A program made the position numbers and the translations under genes. From contig NC_056727.1 of assembly GCF_019279795.1 (NCBI RefSeq), positions 1,213,150,577-1,213,214,576 of the forward strand: 64,000 nt of DNA, given 5' to 3'. Source of the DNA: Protopterus annectens (taxonomy: Eukaryota > Chordata > Ceratodontiformes > Protopteridae). The notes beneath the pieces were generated by a model that saw nothing but the letters and a program-made list of their open reading frames with translations, did no database searches and had not been told where the DNA came from. Shown in pieces: positions 39,925 to 50,602 of the stretch (its first letter is position 1; each line of letters opens with the position of its first letter).

Positions 39925-41490
39925 TCATGTACAAGTGTATCCCTTGGTGACTGCCCTGGGGGGGATTAGGGCAAGGTAGCTGCTGCATTTGGCATTCATG
40001 GACATGGCAAAAAGGTCATAGCAAGGTTGGCCCCATTTTTGGAAAATCACTTCTGCTATGTCTTGTTTTAGAGACCACTCATGAAGCATCAGAATTGCCC
40101 TGCTGAGTTTGTCTGCTATCACACTGGATTTCTCTGGGATGTGCATTGTTGCCAGAAAGCATTTGGAAGAAGTCGCCCACTGCCATACTTTCAGGGCCTC
40201 TCAGCAAAGGGGGTAACATCTGGTTCCTCCTTGTTTATTTATATACCACATGACCGACATATTGTCTGTTTGTATTGCAATCATTCATAGCGGAAGAGAG
40301 TCTTGGAATGCTTGCAACACTAAAAGCACTGCTCTCATCTCTAGGACATTGATATACAAGTGGGCCTCATGATTCTGCCAAGTCCCTTGGACCGTCCCTT
40401 CCCTGATAATGCCCACCCCCAATCGGGGAAGTGTCCACTGTCACTGTGGCTGAAGGCTATGGGAAAACAAAGGGTCGACCTAAAGTCACATGAGTGGAGT
40501 GAAGCCACCAACGAAGGTCTTTCCTGCAAGATTCTGTTGTTATGATTTGGTGGGACATGGGTAGTTCCTGCATGGACCACTGGGTGAATAGCAGCAACTG
40601 AAGAATTCTCATATGTAGCCGTGCTAATGGAATTACATTTACTGCTGCTGCCATGGTGCCCAGCACTTTTAGAACTGTTCTTTTCTGAACCTTCCTCTTG
40701 AACTGAAGGATTAAGATCTGACGTTGAAGGGTATGGACTCTTTCTGGGGGAAACTTTACCATCATTTTTGTGGTGTCTAGATCTGCTGCTATAAAGACGA
40801 TACGCTGAGATGGCAATAAGGCAGATTTTTCATAATTAATTGTGATCCCTAAATGGAAGAAGAGTTTCAATGTGGTATCTCTTGCTTTTATTAGTAGATG
40901 ATGGGTGGTGGCGGTTAGGAGCCAGTAGTCTAGATACGGAAACACTCGGAATCCTAGACGTCTCAGGTGAGCCGTAACTACTGCCATACACGAACACTCT
41001 GGGGGCTGTAGTGAGACCAAAGGGAAGAGCTCGTAACTGATAGTGACTGGCTCCCAGCCAAAAGCTCAAATGACTCCTGGATCGCCTGTCCATTTTTATG
41101 TGGTAGTACGCATACTGGAGGTCTGTAGAGCACATCCAATCAACTTTTCCCAGAAAAGGGAGAATTGACTGCAGTGTTACCAACCGGAACTTTGACTTTT
41201 TTACTGCTTTGTTCAGTCTGTTGAGATCCACGATGGGTCTCATGTCCCCTGTTTTCTTTGGAACTAATAAGAACCTTGAGTAAAGTCCGGATCCTATTTG
41301 GTATGCGGGGACTATTTGGATGAATTTTTTCTAGCAACCTCTGTATTTCTAGTGTTGCCTGTTTCCTGTGATTGGGTGGAACATCCAGAATGTTCCTTAT
41401 GTATGGGGCAGGAAAAGAAAATGTATAGAGTAACCTCCAGATACGATGCTTTGTACCCATTTGTCTTTTGGGATTTTTAGCCAGGCTTCT
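39583..41490 (-). pseudogene. Pol of element G (RT, RNase H, MT-like), broken
   Basis: RT in pieces from 41460: LEIQRLLEK and RTLLKVLISSKE; MRPIVDLNRLNKAVKK and VDWMCSTDLQYAYYHIKMDRR (41243-41050); LPFGLTTAPRVF; VFPYLDYWLLTAT (Asp to Tyr in the YLDD box); IVFIAADLDTTKMMVKFP. RNase H and ADKLSRAILMLHEWSLKQ near 40146-40060; MT-like CYDLFAMSMNAKCSSYL and IFIAPYWPRQIWFPFLW (39917-39657). Multiple frame changes. Confidence 0.8.
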
Positions 41491-42352
41491 GGGTATAAAT
41501 ATAACCGATCCCCAACTGCCTCCAAAGACAGACAGGCAGGCCTCCTTTCAAGAGTGCTGAAAAGGCTTGCCAAGGAAGGATTCCCTGTCACTCTGGTTTT
41601 GCGGACCCCCTCTGCCACGTAGCTTGCAATTTCCATTACTGTTTCCCCCTCTGCCCCTGGGAGAAGGATCACCACGTGTGTCTTGAAAAACTCTCTGGGA
41701 TTTTCAAAACCATCTTTTTTCTCCCTTTGACCTTTTGGATAAGGCCTGGAAGGTAGGGAAAAACAGACTCCTACAGCAGAGAGAGTTTTTCCTTCCTGTT
41801 CACATCTGATAAGTGTGTCTTTGACTTTAAGCCCGAATAAGGATGAGCCATCGAAGGGGACATTAACAAAAGAAGACAAAGCGCATCCAGTAATGCCTCC
41901 TTAGGGAAATTCCTGAACCTGCTGCCCTACTTGCTCCAGCAGCTGCACAGGAAATTAGTCTCATGGAGGAGTTTACCACTGAATTCAAGGTGGAGAGCTG
42001 GGAGGAAACTTTATCTGATATCCCCGCAGCTACTGAACGCTGGAGAACATCTCCAGCTCCTTCAGGAGATCTCTCTGCAATCTGGTAAAATGTGTAAGAT
42101 AATTCAGGGACCCAAGTGTAAAGGTCGCTGAAGAAAAGGTGCACTTTCCATATCTGTCCATCGTACAAGACTCTTTGTTCGGAGGATGGACAGAAGAGGA
42201 CATCTCTGACAGTTCCTTCTTGGTGGCCGCTGCCACCACCACAGCTTCGACTGGGACACCTTTTGTAAGGAAAGTTTTATCAGTGGGGGATGTAATGAAT
42301 TCATCTGGCCTCTGAGGGATAGGCTTCACTGAGTCTGGTGTCTCTCACACCT
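41397..42352 (-). pseudogene. Gag of element G, C-terminal part
   Basis: From 42329: KPIPQRPDEFITSPTDK, VEAVVVAAATKKELSEMSSS, VHPPNKESCTMDRYGKCTFSS, LGSLNYLTHFTRLQRDLL; then 42168-41863 NSSMRLISCAAAGASRAAG and SLRRHYWMRF; then 41879-41397 FVNVPFDGSSLFGLKVKDTL and CEQEGKTLSAVGV. Separated from the N-terminal part (47765-49122) by F. A few residues corresponding to ITTRAW in A are absent at the joint. Confidence 0.82.
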
Positions 42353-42411
42353 TTCAGTGCGGCAGGGGTATAAAAGAACCAGCCGACGCCATCTTCTTCA
42401 GTTTTTCTTGC
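42353..42411 (-). repeat. Element F 3' ITR remnant
   Basis: TCAGTGCGGCAGGGGTATAA to TTTCTTGCC, inverse of 47581-47639. The part of the ITR outside this is missing. Confidence 0.85.
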
Positions 42412-42594
42412 CCCAAATGTCAGGTGCCCCTAGAAGGAAGGCAAAACATAAACTTATGTAGTCATGCAATATAGAATAATCAAAAAACAGTAGTTTGCAA
42501 GCAAATACACCATAAAAGAAAACCCCAAATAGGTTGTATGAGAAGGTGTTTGTCATAAGGCCTGTCCTAAGAGGGGATGGAGGGAGGGAAACCT

Positions 42595-42693
42595 GGACTG
42601 CAGCTGTATGAGCACTTGAACATCTACATTTATGGTAGGTACAAAACTGTACTATGCTCATCGTGCATACAGCTGCAGTCATAACAGATGGGT
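42595..42693 (-). repeat. Element F internal complementary region
   Basis: 42595-42653 holds the complement of the lost outer 3' end (CATCTACATTTATGGTAGG and ACTGTACTA as in B and D). 42656-42693 (GCTCATCGTGCATACAGC, TGCAGTCATAACAGATGGG) is the complement of the 5' end 47727-47764. The deleted terminus can thus be inferred from the ICR. Confidence 0.85.
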
Positions 42694-42725
42694 AGAATCC
42701 CTAAGCTAAGTAGGGGTGGCAGGCA

Positions 42726-44010
42726 CTAAGTGGAACTAGTAGGAGCAAGGATGCCCTGCAAGACAGCTGTGGCAAATCCCGCTCTAGATTTTGAGTAAAG
42801 TGGAAGGTGATCGTGTTTGGAAAAAGTGTGCACTGAACTCCAAGTGGCTGCTTCCAAAATGTCCTTGGTAGGAACCCCCCTGAGGAAAGCTGCAGAGGTA
42901 GCTGTGGCCCTTGTGGAGTGGGACCTGATGCTTGAAGGCACAGCTTTTCCATGAAATGAGTAACAAAAGCATATGCAGTGGGCTATCCATTTTGAAATTG
43001 TCTGTTTGGAGATGGCCTTTCCTTGAGCACCTGTAGCATAGGACACAAAGAGTTGCTCGGATTTCCTGAATGGCTTTCTCCTGTCCAAATAATAATGTAG
43101 TTGTCTGTGAATGTCCAAGGAATGCAGTAGTCTTTCCCCTTTGTTTTGTGGGTAAGGGTAAAAGGTAGGTAAGTGGATAGTCTGATTCAAGGCTACACTG
43201 GATACTACCTTTGGCATAAAGCTAGGGTTGGTTCATAAGGAAATTCTGTCCTGATGGAAAATGATGAAAGGTTGCACAGCCATGAGGGCCTGTAGTTCAG
43301 AAACCCTGCGTGCTGAGGTGATAGCCAGAAGGAAGGCTGTTTTCCATGACAAATATTGTAGTTCTGTTGAAGCAGCTAGCTCAAATGGAGGAAGGGTCAG
43401 TTTTTCCAATATGAAGTTGAGGTCCCAAGCAGGGAGTGGTGATTTCCTTGGGGGTTTTATATTCTTAGCCCCTCTGAGGAACTGTCTTAAGAGAGGATGA
43501 GAGAATAAAGGAGGATCTGTGTTGTATTGTGCAGAAATGGCTGAAGCATTGATTTTTATGGAGGAGAAGGAAAGTCCACTGTTTAACATCTCAGCTAGGT
43601 ACTGTAATATTTGAGGTATATTCATTACCCAAGGATTCTGGCCCTTTTTCTGATTCCAGGCAGAAAACCGCTTCCATTTGGCGGAGTAGGCTTTTCTAGT
43701 AGAAGGTCTTCTGGCCTCCAAGATGATATCCTGCACCTCCTTGGAGAGGAGGGTCTGTTGTGAAATCAAGGGATTCTCCATGCGGCTAGGTTTAGGGTTT
43801 TGAGCTGGCTGTGAAGAGTTTTGAAGTTGTGCTGGGACAACAGAAGAGGTACTAGAGGTAGGATCCATGGTGGGGAATGGGTCAGGCTCTTCAGGAGTGG
43901 ATACCAGTGTTGTCTTGGCCAGTCTGGAGCAATAAGAATCATTTTCGGCCTCCCTGCTCTGGCTTTTAATAGAACTTTGGGCAGCAGAGGAAGAGGCGGA
44001 AAGGCATAGA
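42726..44010 (-). pseudogene. YR of element F: one stop, active-site Tyr replaced
   Basis: A single frame from about 44010 to 42726, interrupted by one TGA at 43231-43233 where relatives have Arg (RISL-stop-TNP; CGA to TGA). Boxes: IILEARRPSTRKAYSAKWKR, ITSARRVSELQALM (Arg), IRSHSTRATATSAAF (H-x2-R), LEAATWSSVHTFSKHDH. At the last position B has HYH and D has HYN, so the nucleophilic Tyr is Asp in F. The frame overlaps the pol end. The upstream extension of the frame to 44753 is the other reading of RNase H/MT and is not YR. Confidence 0.88.
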
Positions 44011-45715
44011 CTGTCAATGTTGTCCAGTTGAAGGAGAGTGTGTCCACTTTCCAGGCCTGTGGATGATAGGTCCTTGAGCAAAATTTTTTCAGTTGGTAAT
44101 TTCTGTGGGTAGCAAAGAGATCTATGTCTGGCTGTCCCCATGCCTGAGTTATCTTTGCGAAAACCTGAGGATGCAACTTCCATTCGTGTGGATCTGTCAT
44201 ATTTCTGCTTAGGCTGTCTGCCAGTGTGTTTTCCTTCCCTGGCAGGAATTGTGCCTGAAGTTGGATTTGCAATTCCAAAGCTGTGTTCCAAAGGGCCATT
44301 GCTAGTCTGCACAAGGGGTATGAATGAGTTCCCCCCTGTTTGTTTATGTACCACATCACTGTGGTGTTGTCTGTCCTTATCAATAGCTGGCCTGGATGCA
44401 GTACGTCTTTGAAGGCCATAATAGCATTTTGCACTACTAGCATTTCCTTTTGGTTGATGTGTAGGTGCTTCTCTTTTTGGGACCATTTTCCCTGAATGCA
44501 CTGATCTTTCATGTGTGCCCCCCAGGCGTAGTCCGAGGCGTCTGTTGTGATGATTTGATTTGCTTGAGGTATGCAGAAAGGGAGACCTTTGTTTCTTTGG
44601 CATGCTTGAGCCCACCACAGAAATTCCTTTTGAAGACATGGAATGAGTGGTATAATTGTTTCCAAACTGTGGCTGTGTTGAGACCATAAGTTTTTTAGGT
44701 ACCATTGAAGTTTCCTCATATGCAGCTTTGCACATGGGATCAGCAGGATGCAAGATGCCATGAATCCCAGAGCCTGCAGGACTTTCCTTGCAGTCAGCCT
44801 GGTGAAGGTTGCCAATTTGCTGAAGTATTGAGAAAGTTGCCCTTGTTTGTCTGGCGTGAAGTAGGCCATCTGGGTGTTTGTATTCAAGCTGGCACCCAGG
44901 AAAATTATTGTTTGAGAGGGTATTAGCTTTGATTTCTTTTTATTGACTGTGTATCCCAGAAAGTTCAACAGTCTTATTACAAATGCCAGGTGTTTCAGAA
45001 GTATGTCTTTGCTGTCCGCTTGGATCAGGCAGTCGTCCAGATATGGGTATATTTGTATTCCTTGAAGTCCGCAGAAGGCAATTACTGATGCCAGGCATTT
45101 CGTAAACACTCTGGGTGCAGTAGATAAGCCAAAGGGCAATGCAGAGAATTGATAATGGGTTGAACCTGCAAGAAATCTGAGGTATCTTCTGCAATCTTGT
45201 CTGATAGGGACATGCAGGTATGCCTCCTTGAGGTCCAATGTTACCAGCCAAGACTCCTTGCCCAGCATGGGAAGAAGCTTCTATAATGTGAGCATCTTGA
45301 ATTTTGGTACCTGTAAATATGTGTCTAGGATGGATAGATCTAAAATAGGTCTCCAATCTTTGTCTTTCCTTGGTACCATGAATAGTCTGGAATAAAACTC
45401 TTGACCTTGTTCTTTTGCAGGCACCTCCTGAATAGCTTTCATGTCCATGAGAGCTGAAATTTGTTTTTGTGCCTCTGTCCTTTGATTTTGTGGCAGGTTT
45501 GGCATGCCTCTCATTTTTGGAAGGGTATGAAAGTGGAATCTGTAGCCTCTGTCTATAATGTCCAGGATCCATTTGTCTTTTGTGACAATATGCCAATTTT
45601 TTGAGAATAATGCAAGTTTTCCGCCTAAAGGTGCTGCCATTAAAGCTTTGCTTGGCAGGTAAAGGGGAAAGTCATTGTGTCTGTTTTCTGAATGACTGTG
45701 ATCTATCTTCTCCAC
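43766..45715 (-). pseudogene. Pol of element F, one in-frame TAG
   Basis: One frame of about 650 codons, with a single TAG at 45279-45281 where relatives read Gln (MLTLQQLLPML). RT: YRFHFHTLPKMRGMPNLPQN, FYSRLFMVPRKDKDWRPILD, VTLDLKEAYLHVPIRQD, LPFGLSTAPRVFTKCL, IQIYPYLDDCLIQADSKD (YLDD intact). RNase H: TTDASDYAWGAHMKDQ, LHINQKEMLVVQNAIMAF, IRTDNTTVMWYINKQGG, NTLADSLSRNMTDPHEW. MT-like: IDLFATHRNYQLKKF, YAFPPLPLLPKVLL, MILIAPDWPRQHWYP. All RT and RNase H catalytic residues present. This copy shows that RT, RNase H and MT are natively one frame, with YR starting in another. Confidence 0.9.
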
Positions 45716-47451
45716 CTCTTGGGGTTGGTGCTTGCCATTGCCTGGCTCTGAATGATCCTTGAGATTGCCCTCTACCTCTCGGGCGCCTGTATCTGCCTCT
45801 TTGAGGTCTGTCCGTGGCTGGAAAGGACCAATTTTTTGAAGGCCAGTTTCTGCTGAAACATGGAGGTTGTACCTGCAGGAAATCTTTCACTGTTTGCATT
45901 GATCTCGCCTTTTCCTCCATTTTCTTTAGTACCTCCTCAGCTTTAACACCAAACAATACATCTTTTTGAAGAGGTGCATCTAGTAATTTAGCTTTGACAT
46001 GATCTGGTAGGGCTTGTTCTTTGAGCCAAGCATGTCTACGTATCACAGACCCTGTAACAGCAGCTCTACATGAGGCCTCTAAAGCATCAAAACCACACTG
46101 CAAGGTATGTTTACCCACTTGCTCTGCACTATGCAACAAATCCTGCAACTCTTAAATCTGGTTGCTCAGGTTGTGTCATTTTACTTTTCAACTCAGATAA
46201 TAAAAACTGTTGATACTTTAACATATGGAACTGACAGTTTAATGCCCTCATGTTTAAAGTGGCCGAGGTATACACTTTTTTCCCCCACCTTTCTAAAGCT
46301 CTGGAATCTCTCTCTGAAGGTAAAGGGTTTTTACCAGTAGAGGCCTTAATTCCCTTGGGACCCTGTGAAATAGTTTCTGGGTCAGCAGTATGGCTTTTGT
46401 ATAGGAACTGGTGTGAATCTGGAACCCGGTAATACCTGTCTGGCTTAACAGGAGCTGGAGGTAAAGAATCTGGGTTGAGGCTTGCTTCTGTGTACACATC
46501 ATCTAATATATCTAAGACAGGAGGGATAGCCAGAAGCCTATGCTGGGGGAGCAAGAGAAAATCCCTGAGCCTTTTCTTGGAGTCTGAGTAATCTTGGCCT
46601 TCCCAGTGAAAGTGTTCCCTCAAAGTATGTAGGGTTTCCACAAAGGAGTAATCCTCAGGGGGGGAGACTGAGGGAATAGACTCCTCTGCATCAGAGTCTT
46701 CAAAAGGGGAATAAGTATATTCCTGGTCCTCAGAATGTTCAGAGGTAATAGAGGCTTGATCTGAGGAAGGGTAGTCTTTCTCTAATCTGGGCCTTTTGTC
46801 CAAGGGGGGTTGAGAACCCCTGATAAGAGTAATCAAGTCCTCAGCCATTTTGAGCATCTGTTTTTTAGGCATGGGGCCTTGAGAGGGGGTCTGTGATCCT
46901 TGTTTTTTAGTTTTCATGGCTGATTTAGATTTTGTGAAAGCCTTAATAGAGAAGGAGGAAGGCCTGAAGACACCTTGAGAAATGGCAGGCCTGTCTAAAC
47001 TCTGGGTTTCCCCGCCAAAAGTGGCGTCGGTATCTGTAGTCGGAATGGGGGCCGAGGAGCCTGCGACCTCGGGCACAGAAGACACCGGTAATGAAGTGTC
47101 ATCGGTACTCAGGGGCTGCGTAGGCACCTCGCTGAGAATCGGAGAACCGGTAGTCAGCCTTAGCGTGGTGTCAGTAGAAGTCGAGGACCTCGTATGTCGG
47201 TCCTTATCTTTGCGTCTTTTACTCAAAACTGGAGTCTGAGTATCCGACGACATAATATAATTAAAGTTTTTACCAAAATAGTGATGGGCGAACTCCGCCC
47301 GATGCTTAATAGTGCGTTTGTTGAATCTAGCACAAAAACGGCAGGCCGAGACGTCGTGGTCTGGGCCTAAGCAAGGAATACAAAAAGAGTGGAAATCCTT
47401 ATGCGGTATTTGCTTCCCACATGAAATGCAATTATTAACTTTGTCTGACAT
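45672..47451 (-). pseudogene. Gag of element F, one frameshift
   Basis: From ATG 47451 (MSDKVNNCISCGKQIPHKDF): CIPCLGPDHDVSACRFCARFN, a Ser/Thr-rich tract, MAEDLITLIRGSQPPLDKRPR, acidic stretch, EDYSFVETLHTLREHFHWEG, DRYYRVPDSHQFLYKS, LNMRALNCQFHMLKYQQF. At about 46150 the frame shifts (near gatttaagagttgcag) and the C-terminal part continues in the frame 46148-45672: LLHSAEQVGKHTLQCGFD, RRHAWLKEQALPDHVKAKL, VLFGVKAEEVLKKMEEKAR, VKDFLQVQPPCFSRNW. It gives the reference for the B gag halves. Confidence 0.9.
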
Positions 47452-47473
47452 CGGTCTGAGGCAAGAAAAGTTT

Positions 47474-47484
47474 CCCCAACGGGG
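47474..47484 (-). promoter_or_regulatory. CCCC-GTT-GGGG hairpin in F gag leader
   Basis: Same 11-mer, 23 bp before the gag ATG, as in B and D. Confidence 0.65.
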
Positions 47485-47579
47485 TACTTAGCTTTCAAGA
47501 AGACTTCGGCTGAAATATTTTTATAAATCTCAGGAGCGGGCCGACCGGCACTTGCGAACTGCTTCTGCTTCGGGCACCG

Positions 47580-47764
47580 CGCGGCAAGAAAGACTGAAGA
47601 AGATGGCGTCGGCTGATTCTTTTATACCCCTGCCGCACTGACATCAGAGAAGAAGCGACGACAACCGACGCCGGACATAGACTTTGGAATTCGGTCGACC
47701 GAGGACCCGCCTGACGGCAGGATAACCCATCTGTTATGACTGCAGCTGTATGCACGATGAACAT
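47580..47764 (-). repeat. Element F 5' ITR
   Basis: Its partner survives only at 42353-42411. The outer end GCACGATGAACAT is recorded in the ICR at 42656-42693. G gag begins at 47765. Confidence 0.85.
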
Positions 47765-49122
47765 CTAAGTCCATGAGTTCATCGAAAGGTGGAGACACCC
47801 AAGTGGCAGAAGGATGAGACACAAAAGCCTTCAGGTAGACAGACTACTCATCGGAAGGGTTGATGGGCTTCCAGCCACCTCTCTGCTTAAGTATTTCTAA
47901 GATGCCTGCAAAGGAGACATCCTCAGAGGGTGATCGTGGGGACCCTTCTGACTCATTGAGGTCTGTGGCAGATGTGACAGACTCCTCTGGGGAGTCCAAA
48001 TGCTTCCGCTTATATAATCTGCTGCTAGGGACCTCTTCAGAAGGGTATTTTGGAGAGATTTTTGAAGAGAGGGGTTTACCCAATGAGGTGTCCTGAGGCC
48101 ATGGGTCTCCGTGTCTGTGTGGATGCAGTTGTGCCGAGATGGACACCGGTACCTTTGGGGGAGGAATGACTGAGTCTGAGAGTGGAGCTGCCTGAGGGGA
48201 CAGCGCTCTCCTCATCGCCTTGAAGGCCTCCCACCCATGATCCAAGGAAACTCCAGGCTCCGAAGAACTAGAAGGCATCCCCGGCACCAAGGAGGTTAGA
48301 TCCAAGGCCGATGTAGGAGCCAAGATCACCCACGCTGAAGTCCTGAGAGGCAAGTTCAGATTCGACAAAAGTCCGATCCAACTGTCCTCCCCGGACCCGA
48401 CCGGAGAACGTCGGCTCCTAGACACCTCGAGCTCAGACAGCACAGTGGAAGTGAGAGCGGTAGTCGGGGCCGAAGATCCTAGAACAGGTCTCTGCTCCGA
48501 CGTTCCACAACAATCAACTCCATGCATTCCAGCTCCGAAGTACTGAATCGGGTTGGAGGAGGAATTGATGATGACAGAGTAGGCTTAGTTCCGAAACCCT
48601 CTGGGGTGGCTCCGACAAAAGTTTGGCTAGTGCCGGTGTCCTCAAACGTCTCCATGCCACACGATCCACATCATCTGAAAGGCCCCTGAAGGATCAAGAG
48701 GAGGGAGCAGGAGATCTTGAAACTTGCAAGATGGGGGATCTCAGCATCGGAGAAACTGGTTCCAGTTCTGGGGACTGGCACTGAGCTTGAAAAAAAAAAA
48801 CAGTTCTAATACTGAAGCCGGGGTGGATGGTTTCTTGGGCCCGATACATTTTGGGTATATGGAAATTTTTGGTAACTTTTTTGTCAGCTCCGAATGAGGT
48901 TCTGAAAAGGAAGTCTTCAATAACCCCCCCTAAGAATCAACTTATTCTTCCTTTCAAGAAGAACCTTGTGACTGAAAGGCAAATCGCACAAGATTCTTGT
49001 AGATGTACTGCTGCAAGACAGTAACACACACAGTATGACCATCAGTCATCGACATCTTCTGACTACACTTAGCACTTTTTTTTTAACCCAGAGGGTCTGG
49101 CATCTTTAGTCTGTTTTGACAT
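47765..49122 (-). pseudogene. Gag of element G, N-terminal part
   Basis: From about 49122 down: MSKQTKDARPSG; frameshifted remains of the Cys cluster (YCLAAVHLQESCAICLS, near 49020-48970); a Ser-rich tract around 48530-48240; CYKRKHLDSPEESV-like LYKRKHLDSPEESVTSATD, LNESEGSPRSPSEDVSFAG, ILEILKQRGGWKPINP (48010-47850); SATWVSPPFDELMDL ending at F. The frame between 48530 and 49122 is heavily broken; start placed by the Met preceding the motif. Confidence 0.7.
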
Positions 49123-49425
49123 CTTAATAGCCAACATACAAAAATCACTATATATATATAAAATAACACACTAAGGGAAAGCCTTCTAATTTAAATGGAC
49201 TAAGCAGCTCTCTAACTAAAACCAGCTAGCTTAGGTGATAGAACAATCCACCAAATAAAACAGTCAACCAACGTATTTAACAAGACTAATGCAAACAGAA
49301 AGGGAAAAGACCCTCTAATTTAAATGGGCCAAGCAGCCCTCTAACTTAAACGAGCTAGCTTAAATCAAGAAAAAACTAGAATCATCAAATACGCACACAC
49401 TAAGGAAAAGGCACTCTAAATCGGG

Positions 49426-49494
<69 letters not shown>

Positions 49495-49769
49495 TATACA
49501 GCTCAAAACAACGAGCCTATAAAAAGTATTTTAAACACACACTTAGGAAGCCGGGATAGGGTAGATTTATAGGCTTTGAGAGTAATAACGGCCAACATTC
49601 AAACAGCAAGAAAAAATTAACACAGCCAAACTTGTTAACTAAGGTTAACCAATTTAACTAATCTAAACTACTACTAAGTAATCCCAAGGAAAATTACTAA
49701 ATTTTACAGTAAAACACAATTGAAAGAAATCACTTAGCCAGAGCCAGTGTGAAGCACCCGATCTTGTTT
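49123..49769 (-). repeat. Element G 5' leader with duplicated blocks
   Basis: Two direct copies of about 55 bp, 49178-49233 and 49307-49363 (ctctaatttaaatgg, aagcagc, agctagctta), with a third partial copy at about 49396-49416 (actaaggaaaaggcactctaaa). They sit between gag and 5' ITR; a (TA)n/(CA)n tract follows. No four-hairpin array is recognisable. Confidence 0.6.
49427..49500. repeat. (TA)n-(CA)n microsatellite
   Basis: Uninterrupted TA dinucleotides from 49427 to 49480, then CA units to 49493 and a short TA tail, inside the G leader. Confidence 0.95.
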
Positions 49770-49933
49770 AGGGGCAAATGAGATCTGGGGAATTCACTAG
49801 GGCATCATTGGATAGGGTGAAAGCCACGAGCTAGTTGAAGACCTCAAGCTTTTGTAAAAGGCCGAGTTGGAACTGAGGATCGGTTCCGAACCCAACCAGT
49901 ACAGAATGAAGGTGAGATAGGACATCATCACAT
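49770..49933 (-). repeat. Element G 5' ITR
   Basis: Inverse of 38232-38374, with a GGATCGGTTCCGAACC palindrome-like core near 49878-49894. The outer end (AGGACATCATCACAT) has its complement in the ICR at 38562, apart from a 3-bp repeat difference. Confidence 0.85.
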
Positions 49934-50394
49934 CATCTGTTCAAGCTTTATCAGTGTCAGATAAAGTATCAAATCCTATACATCTGTTCCAGGTTTAAGA
50001 CCACTGAGAAAGCCAGTCAAGTTCAGCGATTGTACATACCAAATTTATCTGATGCTTCATGACACTACACACTAAAAAGTTAACTAAAAAGACATAAATG
50101 AGTGTGCATGCTGCTAATAAATATGTTTTCAGTTTACTGCAAGGCTGTAATATGATGGAATAGTGAAGTAGGAGAATTAAACAATGCTATAAACATAAAA
50201 AAGCACAGAGTATTTACTAATCTTACAGAATATTTATTAACGTTAATATTGCTATACCTATACTTTCAAACAAAAAAAAGGATTTAGAATAGATTTAAAT
50301 TTCAGATTTACAATTACTGATCAGTGCATATCAAGTGGTCAGCGTTTCAAGTCTGTCACCCAAAGTAAAATGCTTGAGCATTTGACAATTGTGA
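49934..50394. other. AT-rich spacer, nothing recognised
   Basis: Right flank of element G. No coding signal or repeat match that I can support. Confidence 0.45.
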
Positions 50395-50602
50395 TAATTT
50401 AAAAATAAGGATAGATTCATAGGTTGGTACTAGGCTATCGGCCCTAGGGCCTTATACAAACCATAACAATTCCCTGGATATTTCTTCCCACAATATTTAC
50501 TTCCCTGGATCCCTAACAGGGTGACTGACGTGATCCCCGGGGTGAATTTCCTATCTCCCATCCAATCGTCAAGGTTCCTTTTGAAGAGGGCCAAGGATAT
50601 AC
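50395..50602 (-). mobile_element. CR1/L2-like LINE copy 4, 3' end only
   Basis: Reading the minus strand: LFKRNLDDWMGDRKFTPGI, ITSVTLLG, then 3' UTR sequence with ccctagggccgatagcctagtacc. The last block matches the 3' UTR of copy 1 and is missing from copy 3. Only about 200 bp, no clear A-tail. Confidence 0.75.

Larger units (their letters stand above)
42353..47764 (-). mobile_element. DIRS element F (clade I) inside G, 3' end deleted
   Basis: Minus strand. The right (5') end GATGAACAT at 47764 is intact and abuts G gag. On the left only 42353-42411 of the 3' ITR remains (inverse of 47581-47639), so the outer 120-130 bp of F and a few G codons were deleted. The ICR (42595-42693) still records both ends. 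Genes are the least damaged of any clade I copy: gag has one frameshift, pol one TAG, YR one TGA plus a Tyr-to-Asp change at the active site. Confidence 0.9.
38185..49933 (-). mobile_element. DIRS element G (clade II), host of element F
   Basis: Minus strand, about 6.3 kb without F (42353-47764). The left end starts AAAGAAG at 38185 and the right end closes CACAT near 49933. ITRs: about 38232-38374 and 49770-49910, inverted (landmarks: ttccaactcggccttttacaaaagct, gaattccccagatct). Gag is split by F between LMDL and the KPIPQRPDEF block. RT reads YLDY near 40930. Genes are broken; by decay it resembles H. Confidence 0.9.

Noticed and set aside
44140-44412. Plus-strand frames across elements F, G and B
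   Set aside because: Antisense shadows of pol and YR; no codon or motif support.
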